Of a stretch of DNA of 64,000 nucleotides, positions 54,136-64,000 are shown in pieces. Below the pieces are notes generated by a model, which saw nothing but the letters and a program-made list of their open reading frames with translations, ran no database searches and was not told where the DNA came from. This DNA is from Lichenostomus cassidix (taxonomy: Eukaryota > Chordata > Aves > Passeriformes > Meliphagidae). The translations under genes were made by a program, and so were the position numbers. The stretch covers positions 38,551,797 to 38,615,796 of the forward strand of contig CM039184.1 of the NCBI GenBank assembly GCA_008360975.2. The letters are read 5' to 3'. Each line of letters begins with the position of its first letter. Positions within the stretch are counted from its first letter, which is position 1.

Positions 54136-56212
54136 GGACTGAAAAATCTGGTTACCTGTCAGACCATTAGGAAAAGAAAAATCCTGTGAATGTCTCCTGT
54201 TTATGTGGAATTTCAGTCTTCGCTATAAGAAGCTATACTTGGAAGCCAAGGCTGATGCTGCTGTGTATCCTATGTCATGCAACCACAGCAATAGCTTCAG
54301 CACCTACTCCTAGCTACTACTCTTAGCTATTTTTTTTCTTCCTTCTCCCATGTGCCCTCAATGACATCCTTGTTACAGTTTCCTCAGGTCCTCCTTTCAT
54401 TTCCAGACACCTTCACAGTAGTATTTTCAGCTCAGCCTTGTGACTGGATGCCCAGCTCTTGCATGTCACATGTAATATACTTCATTTCCCTTGTAGTTAC
54501 TTGAGAGATGTATTGTTTTTGAAACCTGACTACTGTCAAATTGTTTGAAATTAACTCTGAGTTGTTGAAGGGGGAGTTGAGTGATCGACAGCCTGTTCAG
54601 ATGGTGAAGCTGACATACTGATGGCTTTGTTCTCCAAAGAGAAATGCAGAAACGACTGTGCTGTGCTCCCTGCTTGGGGACTCAGGGACTGTAGCACCTT
54701 TGCTGATGTTCATGGCTTGTTATATGTTGTTCTTGTGTCAGATTCTCCATCCCACTTGTTTTAGTTTTAAAAATCCCTAGATTTCTGTAGCGTTGTTCCA
54801 CAACAAAAGAGGACCCTGTGGAAGAGCTCTGAGCAGGTGCAAAAGTGGATTTGAGAGACACGATTCAAGAAGGAATTATACTTGCATGAGTCAGGATACC
54901 TTAAAGATAGGTTGAGTAAGATCACAGTGATGGAAAAAGTGTGTAAAAGATGGGAAGGGAAGGAGGTGATGGCATAAAGGATGAATTTGAAGTTTAAAGG
55001 AGTAGAAGAAGGTACTTAGGCCTTTTTGTTGCTGCTGAGTAATGAATTGCCCAGTGCTGACTCTATGAGTTTATTACTTGGTGATGAAGTAAATGAGTCA
55101 CAAAGTTTTTCCATTCTGAAGTTTTCTTTGTCCTCTTCCTCCACTCATTTTTTCTCTTAAACTCTTCCCTCTTGCTAGGTTTGCTGTGTCACTTGTCTTC
55201 CCCAGTATTGCCATAATGAGTGCTACTGATTGCTTCTCACTCCACTCTCTGTCCTGGGCTTGTTTTGTTACTCATTTTTTCTTTATAGTACCACATTTCT
55301 CTGTATGCTCTCTTGACTTCATTTCTGTCTATGTCTTATCATCGCCTATTCTCACCCTCCTTTTTACTTAGGAAGCACACCATATTATTATAATCTTTTG
55401 GTCTTCATGCTCCCTTTCTCACTTAGCTCTTTCAGCCCTTTGAGATAAAACACGTTTTATACAAACTCCCCAAATTAGAGGTAGATGCCTCCTCCAAAGG
55501 ATGAACAGAAACTGTCAGTGTAACCCTGTACTGAGTTCCTCTGAAGAGTCTGTTCCAGTTGGTCCAATGTCTCAGCCCTCCCTCCTTGCAAGTTATGGGT
55601 TTTCTGCTTGGTGACTTAATAGCCAGCACAGCCCCAGGCTGCGTGTGTGTGTGGCCAGCTTGGGTTATTTTCAGTTTTGTCTACAAGGTTTGTAGCCTTG
55701 TTGTGGGAGGGCTTCCAGCGCACAGAAATCACTGTAGCTCCATCTCAAATGCTGCTGTATGGCCTTTGTAATCTCCCAGGAAAATGCAATCCAGAGAAGT
55801 ACTCCCTTGACTCCCGTCATTGCAGAGGGTGCATTATCTCTTCTTGCCCATATGAGGGAAAGCATGAGGTGGTCTTTTGCTCCTTCCCTCAACTCCCAGG
55901 GATTTAAATTTTAAGTGATGGCACCAATATTATTATACAAACATCAACCTCTATGACTAACCAGGATGCTGCAGAACTCTTTATCTTGCTGGTTTTCCTG
56001 ACTCTTATTGAAAGAAACTTCTGTAATGACTCCTGAATACATTTATTTGTTGTTTATTCTGTCTCTAATGTGGTTAAGATTTTTAGATAGACTATGTAAA
56101 GTAACTTTTATATTAACATTATATCCTGTTGTGATGGTAGATATGAGTGTTCTGTTCCCCTGACTGATGCAGAAAAATACAAAATATATTTTACTTGTCT
56201 TCCTTATTACTG

Positions 56213-56300
56213 GTTTGGTTTTTTGGGGTTTTTTTTGCATGTGTGTTTTTGTTAAGGGTTTTTTGCTGGGATTTTTTTGTTCATTTGTTTTTAATTTGAT
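56213..56300. repeat. G/T-rich low-complexity run
   Basis: GGTTTGGTTTTTTGGGG and T-rich words continuing for about 90 bases, the strand complement of the A/C-rich runs elsewhere. Confidence 0.75.
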
Positions 56301-57450
56301 TCTAAAATGTAGGGTTAGTTAGTGACTTAAGGAGGCTTCTTTTCAATTTTAGTTTGTGAACTCTGCCTGACAGGCTATCTGTTTCTCACTCCCCCTTAAG
56401 AAGGCTGATTCAGGATGCATTCTTTCTAGTTTCTATGCTGGAAGACAGACTTTTTATATTAAGAAGTGAGTTTCTAGATATGATGACCTGAAATGTCCAT
56501 GTATTAAGAGTCATCAGTTTGACTAATGGCACACCATGGCTACAGATCATCCTAAGCACCTCTTCAAAGTGTCATTTTTCCAGCTCAGTTGATTTCTGAC
56601 ATATCTCACTTTATCAGCCATTGGAGTGGAAATTTCATCACTCTTTTATGCTTTTTGAGTTTTTCTTAGTATTTGTTTGTAATAGGTTTTATGGGTGATT
56701 AGTTGTGCGAATTGTGAAGTTTTTTTTGTGGACAGAAGATTTTCTTAATTTTTGCATATTGTACCTAATCTTTTTAATCTACTTGTTAACATTTATCAGC
56801 TGGATTCTGCTTTGATCTTCTGCTATTAGGAGACTATTAAATACCTATACCTAGTGCAATTTGTAACTAATGCAGTATTTACGTCCATTTAATGTGGTCC
56901 ACAATTACAGATACAAAGGAAATTATTATTAAATTAGAATAATGGCACTTGCAGACATGTATCCATTGAACAGCACTACTTAGATGCTATTTTCAGCAGC
57001 TGTTGTCAATGCTGAGAGTAGGCACCGTCTTAGCTCGCAGCCTGTAAAATCCTCTGCTTTTATTCCAGACAGAAGTTCAAGCCTGCTTTCATCTCCCAAA
57101 AATCTTAGGGTTCTTGTACTTCTTGTGTTTATTTAGAATCGTGAAAGGAGATTTGGTCCCTATCTAAGCAAGTGTTCAGACTGTGCTTTTACTTAGGAGT
57201 CAGTGTGGAAAGATCAGTGACTCTTCATTTGTAATAATGGTAATTAATAACAAAAATATCAGTAATTCTAAAATAATTAGGTAGGTAGGTCTCTACAGCT
57301 GGAAATACTATGATTCTTTGGAATGCCCAAGTTTTTTGGTTTAGATGTTGGGAGGGAAGTTTGTGATATGTAATATGTAAGTTCCTTCCTTGGCTCAGTT
57401 GTGCTGGCCTCAGGGAGGGAAGGAGGGCTCTGCTCCAATAGCATGCTGCT

Positions 57451-57480
57451 TTCCTTGCTGCTGCTTTCCTTGCTGCTGCT
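57451..57480. repeat. Exact tandem repeat, 15 bp x 2
   Basis: TTCCTTGCTGCTGCT occurs twice in tandem and is flanked by partial copies (GCTGCT before, TCTCCTTG after). It encodes a repetitive Cys/Phe stretch in one frame, which makes the overlapping 73-codon frame an artefact. Confidence 0.9.
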
Positions 57481-60358
57481 TCTCCTTGAGACTGAGGAGG
57501 AGAGATCTTGTTTGTGCTTCCTTATTTCAAACGCTCTTACTGTTCCTCTGTAACAAAGAAATGTACATTTCCATTTTTATTTATTTTCTATTCCAGGTCT
57601 GTATATATTAATGACTCTCATTGTTCTTAGAACTAATTCCAGTTTTGCTTTGTATATTTGTAATGTCTAAAATCAAATAGATGTTCAAAAGGGACTATAA
57701 TATGCACTGTAGTAGATCCATAAATAAACCCAAGCAGTGACATCATCTTTTCTACACAATTACCTTGTCATTTTGGCAACAAACATATTTTATTTCTTAC
57801 CTGTTTACTATTTCATTCCTCTGTAGATTTTTAGATATCAAAGGACATAAAATACTGAGATATATTTAGGCTTCTTAGTCAGGTGCCTTGGTGTTCATTG
57901 AATCAGGTTTAATGCTGGGAGAAGTTTCTCCGAGTGAGAGATGGGAGGGAGCACTGTGTACCTTAAGCACGATTGCCATTCTGCTGCCAAACTGTAACAA
58001 CCTTTGAGGAACTCAGAATTGAAGGTGCTTAATGAAATGCAATAATTTTCCATAACATTTTAAATGCCTGCAGACATGCTAAAGTTGTTCCTGGGTGTTT
58101 TGAATAATACTGTAGCATGACCTTAATGTCTTTTTTACATCTTGCCAATTAAAATATGTCTGTAGTACTTTTTTATGTCACAGTGTAGAACTTAAGTATC
58201 AAGGTTTTTTATTGTAAAAAAGTTAAGTGACTGTGATTTGTTTGGGTTTTTTTTTTTTCTTTTTCCCTACACTGACTTTATTTCATATTTCAGTAGATGA
58301 TTAAGAGGAACTGATGAAACGCTGTCCTGGGAAATTTTAAATGCAGTGTAAAACTTGTAACAGACGTCAGTCAGCTTTGTCTGTGTCTGAGACATCAGTC
58401 ATTGAAGCTCCTGTGGTAACTTTGACACATGTGTCTGAATGTGCCTTGGGCTCAGTTTTAGTGTTTATGCTTGGTGTCTCTACCACGCTTGGAGGAAAAG
58501 AAGGAATTTTGATCATGTATTTGTTTTAAGTATTAATTGCACATAACTTCTCAGACTTAGTAATTAAGTATTGTGCTAGACGTGTTAATGATGTCAGAGG
58601 TCTACAATGTAGCCTGACACATCAGGGAAGGAGCTCTTTGATCCCAATGACCTGGTCACAGCAAGAAATGCTTCTCTGGTTCTCCTGTCCTTCTAAATTA
58701 CATTGAAAGAAATATATGAGTGTTAATTTTAAAATGGGCATCTCCTCTTCATGTTTTCAAGCTGTTTTTAAAATCTGGAGTGGCACTGGGAAAGCAGAGT
58801 CTGAGTCTGCAATCAGCTAAGCTCTGCAGAGAAGGGGGATGAGCATGAGTGTATAAGAGCTGACATGTCAGTGTGGTGATTAGTGTACACCCTCCTGTGT
58901 CATTCAGCCAGGAGCCCCCGACATTGGAGAGATCACTGCAGAGGTCATGGGAGATCCCAATGCTCAGTGACACACATGAGCATCCTCTGGTTTTAGACTT
59001 TCAGAAGTGTTAGACAGAAACTGGAAGTAGGGGCACACACCAGTGAAATAGTTTTATTTTCTACAGTCCATGCACGCCATTTTATGTTAGCATTGCAATA
59101 CAACATGTAGCATTATACAGCACGGCTGAATTGACATCCTTTTGTGAGTGTGTTAGTAGTTCAATAGCTTTGTGAATAGTGCTCTATGAAAATTACTTCA
59201 TTTAGTTGGAGTGAAGCAACCTGATAGAACATTAATATTGACATATGGGGAAAAATTCCTTGCAGATGAAGGCAAGTGTTTTTATAATATGTCACAAAAT
59301 AAATTCAATTTTCTTTGGTTTAAGATTTTAATCTGATTTTGTAAATTAGTTGCTGTGCATTTGGCTATCCTCACCAAAACTGAGATGCAGCTTTAGTGTT
59401 ATAAGAAACAGAAGAAAAAAAAGGAAATACATTTAAATTTGTGCAGCAGTGGTTCATTTAAGTCTGTGAAGATCTGAGTAGGAAATCTTATTAATATTTT
59501 AGCTACAGTGTTCTTTAAAAGAAAGGGGCTGAGCAGACACAGTAAATGACAGTTTGGATTTTTATTAAAATAATTTTCTCAATAATTGAAAATATTTCTC
59601 TCAATTGGGGGGTAAGCAGTGTTTTCTAGGGAAAAAAAGGGGTGATTCATAATGGGACAAGTTAAGATCTAGTAAAGCCATCTGCAAGTCTTCTTTTATT
59701 TGACTTGTCACTGCTGACTTACTCTACTTAAACATTAATACAGATTAGTTTCTGTGTTCTGCAAATATGTTTGTCTTCTCCCTTTCTGCCTGTTGTCTGA
59801 TCACAGTAAAGAATATTCATGTGTAGACAGATCTTAAAGGTAACTTTTACTTCTGCCTTCTTCTAGATATGTGTAGTAATTCACTGATAAAATTATTTCA
59901 AAGACACAAGCCTGAGGATGTTAAATGTTTCCTAAGACTTGCTGAGAGATACTATTAATTTTTAAAGTTAAAGACTATTGGAAATAAACAGGTGTTTTGT
60001 ATAATGCCAGATTCAAAAAGATCAAGTTCTGAAAACCTAGAGGGTTTGTTTTGTTGTTTGTTTTGTTTGCATTTTTGGGCTTTTTTTCTCAAAAATGCCC
60101 ACAAATAATCCACTAGTCCTCATTATTCTGGCAGGGTAATCACTGCTAAAGTATCTCCATAATGCAGTGCTGTTAAACAGCTTGTATTTTCTTAACCTTT
60201 TCATTCTTTGCCTGGAGAGGCAATAGATAACCCAGAGAATTGCTTTTTGAAGTTTTATTGAATTCATTGACTTCCATGGGAAGCAGATCAGTACTTCTTC
60301 ATGCTACAGCACAGATTAAATCTTTGAGGATTTTAGCTTGGTATAGTAACACAGTATT

Positions 60359-60439
60359 GTGCAAATAAGGGTTTGGTTTGTTGGTTTGACTTTTATTGTG
60401 CTTTTTTTTGTTTTGGTGGTTTTTTGGGTTTTTTTTAAC
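60359..60439. repeat. G/T-rich low-complexity run
   Basis: GGGTTTGGTTTGTTGGTTTG followed by T runs and GGTGGTTTTTTGGG. A shorter similar run, GTTTGTTTTGTTGTTTG, lies at 60045-60072. Confidence 0.8.
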
Positions 60440-61190
60440 ATTATAAAAGATTTTGGAAACTTGGATAAAAATAGAAATCGTTTCTTCTTTGATGGTGAAT
60501 AGTGTCTGTCAGTTCTCCCGTGGTGCAATTTAGAGACACTAGGAATTAGTGGTTCTTTAAAGTCTTGACGTGCTTAGATGAAAGGGGAGATGGGCTTTAC
60601 ACTGCAAAAGAATTCCTTTGTGTATTTGTTGATAATTATTTTTAAAATCACAATTCAGTTTAGTGTTAATAAAACACAGTTTACAAAATGTCAAAAAAAT
60701 TGATTTTGCCTGGAAAGTACTTGTATTCATTAGACAAACTTTTAAAATATGAGTGTTTCATATAAGCTAGAAAGATGTGCTACATGGGCATGCAAACATC
60801 TAAACAGTCATAAATTTAATAAACTGTTCTGTTATAAAACCTTTCTTGTTTTTTGATCATGTAAAAATTTCAGTTAACCACTTAAAATTTGAAAATATAA
60901 AAGTAGAAGAGTGCTTAAATAGAAGGCTTTGGAGCTTTTATATTCAAATCTGAACTGAGTTTCAGATAGGCTGAGAAATGTAAAAACATTTTTGGAAAAT
61001 TTCAAAACAGAATGATAGAGAACTGGCTCTCATTCACAAACTTGAATTATGGCTCTGCAGTAAATGAAATACTCTAAAAATTGTTTATGGAGTGACAACT
61101 AATTAGTTTGATTTAAAGTGCTTAAATAAGTGAAGAGTTATAAAGCAACTTTGTTTTTGCAGAAAAAAGTGCAAAGAGAGTTTTCTGCTG

Positions 61191-61232
61191 CTTTGTGATT
61201 TATGGTGTAAACTGTCATTTTACATCACAAAG
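61191..61232. repeat. Inverted repeat, 9-bp perfect arms
   Basis: CTTTGTGAT at 61191-61199 pairs perfectly with ATCACAAAG at 61224-61232. GTAAA and TTTAC inside the loop can add further pairs with a bulge, giving a hairpin of about 42 bases. No known RNA family is recognised. Confidence 0.6.
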
Positions 61233-62305
61233 GACTTGACTGATAGTACATAGCAAAATAAACTGTTTAGTTTTTCTTAGGATTTTTTTTTTTACAGTTA
61301 AGTGCTCCAAATTGAGGGGAGCACTGAGGAGAAGGTTCTCACTGAGACAAAGGAAAGAACCCAAGTATAAATGGTGTTAAACAAGAAATATGAAGGCCTC
61401 CATTAACAGATGCAGTTGCAAATATTAAAACTGTCTGAACTCTTCTTCATTTAGATGTGTTGTCAGCTGTTTAAAGATACAAGTTATATTCTTCACTTTA
61501 TTTTAGCACTTCTCTTTAAAAACCAAAAGCAAAATTTCCAGACTTCCTTTCTGTCAGAAATACAGATATTTTGGTTAAGGGTGCAGGACCAAGAACTGAA
61601 ACTGAGATGTCTTGTTTTAAAAACTGAGAAGTCTTGTTTTGAAAGTGGGATGAAATATTAAAGAAAAAGCAATAGTAATAGAAATACAATTCTTAGTGTA
61701 ATATTCCTTAAAAACTTGAGGGGAAAAATGCTATTTCTGACTGTCATTTACAAATCAAATATTTTCTTGCCTTCTAGCACAACTTACATAGAATATACTT
61801 GCTTGGATAAACCTTCCTGCACATCACCTATGTTGTTTTTGTGGCTTGCTGTGAAATTATGTGTACATGTTCTCTGATGAGAATAATTTTCTTAGAATAG
61901 AAATGACAATAAAAAGTTACAGAAGTCTAAAAGTATAAAAAAAGTATAAAAATCCAAACATTAAACCCCCAAGTTTCCAGCAAGCAGAAAAAAGCCAGAT
62001 TTGCCTTTAAAGCATGCAGGCTTCTCAGAAAAAGAAAAAAACAGCTTACCTACAGATAGACCTTAGGCAACTAACATATTCCTGAAGCTGAAAAACTACT
62101 ATTTTTCTGATCTGTTCTCTGCTCCAATCACTCTCTGCTTTTGATCTTCTAATCTGTTGTATAAAAATGAGTAGTATTGTGTAGATGTTTTCCACAAGAA
62201 TTTTTTTGCTAATGTTTTAGATCAGGATGGCTTGTGCACGGATCTCTGCGAAGTCTTGCAGATGTGCACAGAAGTGCTTCTCACCCATTGCTGAACAGAC
62301 CTCTT

Positions 62306-62319
62306 TCTTTCTGTTCCAG
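62306..62319 (+). promoter_or_regulatory. Candidate upstream 3' splice site of the TENM3 first coding exon
   Basis: A run of C and T ending in CCAG, followed by ACAG, gives a near-consensus acceptor 145 bases before the TENM3 start codon. It competes with the acceptor ending at 62393. The assignment is inference from splice consensus. Confidence 0.45.
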
Positions 62320-62371
62320 ACAGTTAGGGAGCAATTACAGCAATTAGAGATCATTGTAACACATCAGTGGT

Positions 62372-62393
62372 TGTCTTTCTAATTTTGTTATAG
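62372..62393 (+). promoter_or_regulatory. Candidate downstream 3' splice site of the TENM3 first coding exon
   Basis: TTGTCTTTCTAATTTTGTTATAG has a T-rich tract, an internal CTAAT that could serve as a branch point (rather close to the AG), and a terminal TAG. It would give the shorter leader of 71 bases. Confidence 0.45.
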
Positions 62394-62397
62394 GTGA

Positions 62398-62403
62398 ATG
62401 TAA
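62398..62403 (+). promoter_or_regulatory. Start-stop uORF (ATG-TAA) in the TENM3 leader
   Basis: An upstream ATG is followed immediately by TAA. It lies in the leader under either acceptor choice, five bases from the exon edge if the 62393 acceptor is used. In general, start-stop elements stall initiating ribosomes and lower translation of the downstream frame; function here is inferred. Confidence 0.6.
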
Positions 62404-62408
62404 GCTGA

Positions 62409-62414
62409 ATGTAG
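62409..62414 (+). promoter_or_regulatory. Second start-stop uORF (ATG-TAG) in the TENM3 leader
   Basis: ATG directly followed by TAG, beginning 11 bases after the first start-stop element. A near-duplicate arrangement (GAATGTAA then GAATGTAG) within 20 bases is unusual. Confidence 0.6.
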
Positions 62415-62440
62415 AGAAGACTTCCAAATAAGCTGGACTG

Positions 62441-62461
62441 ATGTGCGCAGAGAAGGAATGA
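62441..62461 (+). promoter_or_regulatory. Six-codon uORF in the TENM3 leader
   Basis: ATG at 62441 has G at -3 is not evident and T at +4, so its context is weak. It reads six codons and ends with TGA at 62459-62461, four bases before the main start. It is in the same frame as TENM3, and its TGA is the in-frame stop that proves the main start. Confidence 0.5.
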
Positions 62462-62484
62462 AGTATGGATGTGAAGGAACGTAG
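62458..62484 (+). promoter_or_regulatory. uORF overlapping the TENM3 start codon
   Basis: ATG at 62458 has G at -3? reading of bases 62455-62457 is G, G, A, so -3 is a purine, and +4 is A. It encodes eight codons and stops with TAG at 62482-62484, 15 bases beyond the TENM3 ATG in a different frame. Ribosomes using it would bypass the main start, so it would be repressive if recognised. Confidence 0.5.
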
Positions 62485-62696
62485 GCCTTATTGCTCCCTG
62501 ACAAAGAGCAGACGGGACAAGGAACGTCGCTATACAAATTCGTCTGCAGAAAATGAGGAGTGCAGAGTGCCTACTCAGAAGTCTTACAGCTCCAGTGAAA
62601 CCTTGAAAGCTTTTGATCATGATTCCTCTAGGTTGCTGTATGGAAACCGGGTAAAAGATTTGGTCCACAGAGAAGCAGATGAGTATACCAGACAAG
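62465..62696 (+). CDS. TENM3: Teneurin-3, first coding exon (N-terminal cytoplasmic domain)
   Basis: The exon encodes the first 77 residues plus one base of codon 78 of teneurin-3, a type II transmembrane cell-adhesion protein that acts in neuronal wiring and synaptic partner matching through latrophilins and homophilic contacts. Only the start of the intracellular domain is here; the transmembrane helix, EGF repeats, NHL propeller, YD shell and toxin-like C-terminus lie on later exons outside the window. The peptide begins [17 protein letters not shown], has a basic stretch at residues 14-22, the teneurin-conserved [19 protein letters not shown] block at 35-53 and [15 protein letters not shown] at 59-73. 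Compared with my memory of human TENM3 it differs only at D18 (E), E29 (D) and Y74 (F); TENM1, TENM2 and TENM4 differ far more. The start is secure: an in-frame TGA sits at 62459-62461, the ATG has A at -3 and G at +4, and Met is the family start. The exon ends at CAAG before GTAGGC, in phase 1, which matches the family pattern of glycine 78 being split by the intron. Confidence 0.96.
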
Positions 62697-62702
62697 GTAG
62701 GC
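62697..62702 (+). promoter_or_regulatory. 5' splice site after TENM3 coding exon 1
   Basis: AAG before GTAGGC fits the vertebrate donor consensus at the invariant GT, at A+3 and at G+4; G+5 is read as G and C+6 is off consensus. Homology to teneurin-3 stops here: the reading frame runs on only to a TGA at 62711-62713 and the added residues are unrelated to the family. Confidence 0.9.
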
Positions 62703-63065
62703 AAGATGTTTGAATTCAGAGTGTATAATCCATTAGTTCCAAGGCATTCTTGCTGCAGGAAGAATATGTTATTACACCAGTATAATCAGTTTTGGTAATA
62801 CTCTACACACATAGTACACTTCTCTTGTATCTCCCTAAATGTTTGACAAAGATGGGGAAGCATTGTGTACCATCTTTGGAATAAATAATGTGTGATGCAC
62901 AGGAAGGAAATGGCCTGTGTTGGGCAATGGGTCAGTGACAATATTGCAGAGTCAAGTGTGAAGCATTCAGGCCTTACAATTTAAAAACTAGACCCCCAGT
63001 TATTTGGCTTGTTAATAGGTTGCCCAAAAGTTTGCCATTCCAGTATATCTAAAATGTAAACAGTT

Positions 63066-63171
63066 AAAAAAAAAAAAACCCAAAACCGAAAACCAAACAA
63101 ACAAAAAAAAAAAGCAAAACAAAACCCAAACAAACAACAACAATGAAAAAAAACCCAAACAAAAAAACCAA
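63066..63171. repeat. A/C-rich low-complexity run
   Basis: A12 followed by CCCAAAACCG, CAAACAAAC, ACAACAACAA and AAACCC words. Two minus-strand frames of 83-86 codons across it (Phe/Cys/Leu-rich) are artefacts of the composition. Confidence 0.9.
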
Positions 63172-63471
63172 ATACATCTGTTCCAAGAAGGCCAAGCCCT
63201 ACGAACAGGTTTGTGGAAACATAGTATGTATGGATGAGCATACAAATAATGCATTAGCTCCATGCCTTTATATTTTAGCTTACAAGGGCACTAACACAGC
63301 CCTATAGAGTGAGTAAAGTAAATTAATTCCCAATTTGTGCATTTGGGTGTGTTGGATGATTTTTTTAGTGGTTATCTCTAATATATAACCAGATGGTAAC
63401 AGGTTGCTAAAGCTCACTGTTGAATTTTTGAGTTCAGGACTGGAGTGACATGAGAAGTCTAAATGTCCATT

Positions 63472-63597
63472 AAGATGCTCAAAACTTGTCTGAATATGGT
63501 CCTCTTGCACCTTGCTGTAGCTGACCATGCTTGAGCAGAAGGTTTGGACTAGATGATCTCAAGAGGTCCCTTTGGATCTCAGGGACTCTGAGTGATT
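63472..63597 (+). mobile_element. CR1 LINE 3' end
   Basis: Sense CR1: GATGCTCAAAACTTGTCTG, then TTGAGCAGAAGGTTTGGACTAGATGATCTCAAGAGGTCCCTTTGG, ending in a degenerate ACTCTGAGTGATTG tail. It lies in the intron downstream of TENM3 coding exon 1. Confidence 0.88.
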
Positions 63598-64000
63598 GAA
63601 CTTGGCTCCAATTAGGGTTCAGCACTTACGCATCACTTTTGGATTCAAAACTGTACTGTCTGGAATGAATACGTCTACATTTCCACAACTAAGCTACTTA
63701 ATGTGAGGAGGAAAAAAAAAGTTATGAAATGTAGAGTACTGCAGCCCAGACATCTAAAACGGTATCTAGAAGCTTTCTAGGCCAAGAACTGTGTGAACCT
63801 ATGACTCAGTCTTCTGTTTAAAGCTATCTCATCTTTTATGCAGAAATAAAAGTAGATTTAGAAATCTTCTTCCTGGTGAGGAAGTCCCTAGTTTTAATTT
63901 TAGAATATCTAAATTATTTTCCCCATTGATGTTTTTTCTCCATTCCATTTCAAATAACTTTACATTAAAATTAGAGCTGGGCAGATGGTGTTGACTTCTT

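Larger units (their letters stand above)
50034..62319. other. TENM3: Noncoding: presumed last 5' intron of TENM3
   Basis: Unique AT-rich DNA with the 15-bp repeat, a C10 run at 50712-50721, G/T-rich runs, the AP-1-type patch and the hairpin at 61191-61232. It ends at the TENM3 acceptors. That it is intron rather than flank follows from acceptor signals directly before the TENM3 exon. Confidence 0.6.
62394..62464 (+). other. TENM3: TENM3 5' untranslated part of the first coding exon
   Basis: This is leader sequence directly upstream of the TENM3 start. A good 3' splice site (pyrimidine-rich tract, then TTATAG) ends at 62393, which would make the exon begin GTGAATG. A second strong acceptor (CTTTCTTTCTGTTCCAG) ends at 62319 and would lengthen the leader by 74 bases. 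Both can be real and used alternatively; the sequence alone does not choose. The leader must be joined to at least one upstream noncoding exon, because no core promoter is evident immediately upstream. Confidence 0.65.
62697..64000 (+). other. TENM3: Start of the intron after TENM3 coding exon 1
   Basis: It begins with the donor GTAGGC and contains the A/C-rich run and a CR1 3' end. The next TENM3 exon, expected to continue the split glycine with a NFTLRQLG-like sequence, is not in the window. Confidence 0.85.

Noticed and set aside
57285..57340. Possible CR1 tail (ACTATGATTCTTTGG)
   Set aside because: The tail-like words are not preceded by recognisable CR1 sequence.
62981..63263. Two 83-86 codon minus-strand frames rich in Phe, Cys and Leu
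   Set aside because: Produced by the A/C-rich low-complexity run at 63066-63171.
1..64000. Bacterial or phage system, CRISPR array, tRNA or rRNA genes
   Set aside because: No ribosome-binding-site-led gene series, no regularly spaced direct repeats, and no tRNA or rRNA signature was seen; composition and repeats are those of a vertebrate nuclear genome.

Overview
The window looks like vertebrate, most likely bird, nuclear DNA. It is AT-rich, has almost no protein-coding sequence, and carries CR1-type LINE fragments, A/C-rich and G/T-rich low-complexity runs and one ERV-like LTR, a mix typical of avian genomes. The order is not established; the LTR and the many A/C-rich runs would suit a passerine, but that is a guess. 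No prokaryotic gene, operon, CRISPR array or plasmid feature is present.

Only one gene is firmly recognisable. On the + strand at 62465-62696 lies the first coding exon of teneurin-3 (TENM3), encoding the N-terminal end of the cytoplasmic domain. It has an in-frame stop just upstream, a strong start context and a phase-1 splice donor. The exon also carries 5' untranslated sequence with four upstream ATGs. Two of these are start-stop elements (ATG followed directly by a stop codon) and one opens a short frame that overlaps the real start. Two plausible 3' splice sites (exon starting at 62320 or 62394) decide how many of these reach the mRNA.

The roughly 62 kb upstream is best read as the large 5' intron and/or 5' flank of TENM3. 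Teneurin genes are known for very long 5' introns and untranslated leader exons. The stretch contains: CR1 fragments (3893-4160 and 20215-20400 on minus; 45131-45400 on plus); an antisense LTR around 31045-31605 with TATA, poly(A) signal and duplicated CCAAT cassette; a minisatellite (21925-22005); and several small tandem repeats. It also has one exon-like interval at 49789-50033 with good splice signals, and patches rich in homeodomain, CRE, TCF or POU words that could be conserved enhancers. After the coding exon the next intron begins, with an A/C-rich run and another CR1 3' end (63472-63597).

Most open reading frames here (60-156 codons) look like chance openings in AT-rich or repeat DNA: none resembles a known family and they lack consistent splice context. 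I found no convincing undescribed system. The most worthwhile leads are the TENM3 uORF cluster, the exon-like interval, the LTR promoter and the candidate regulatory patches.
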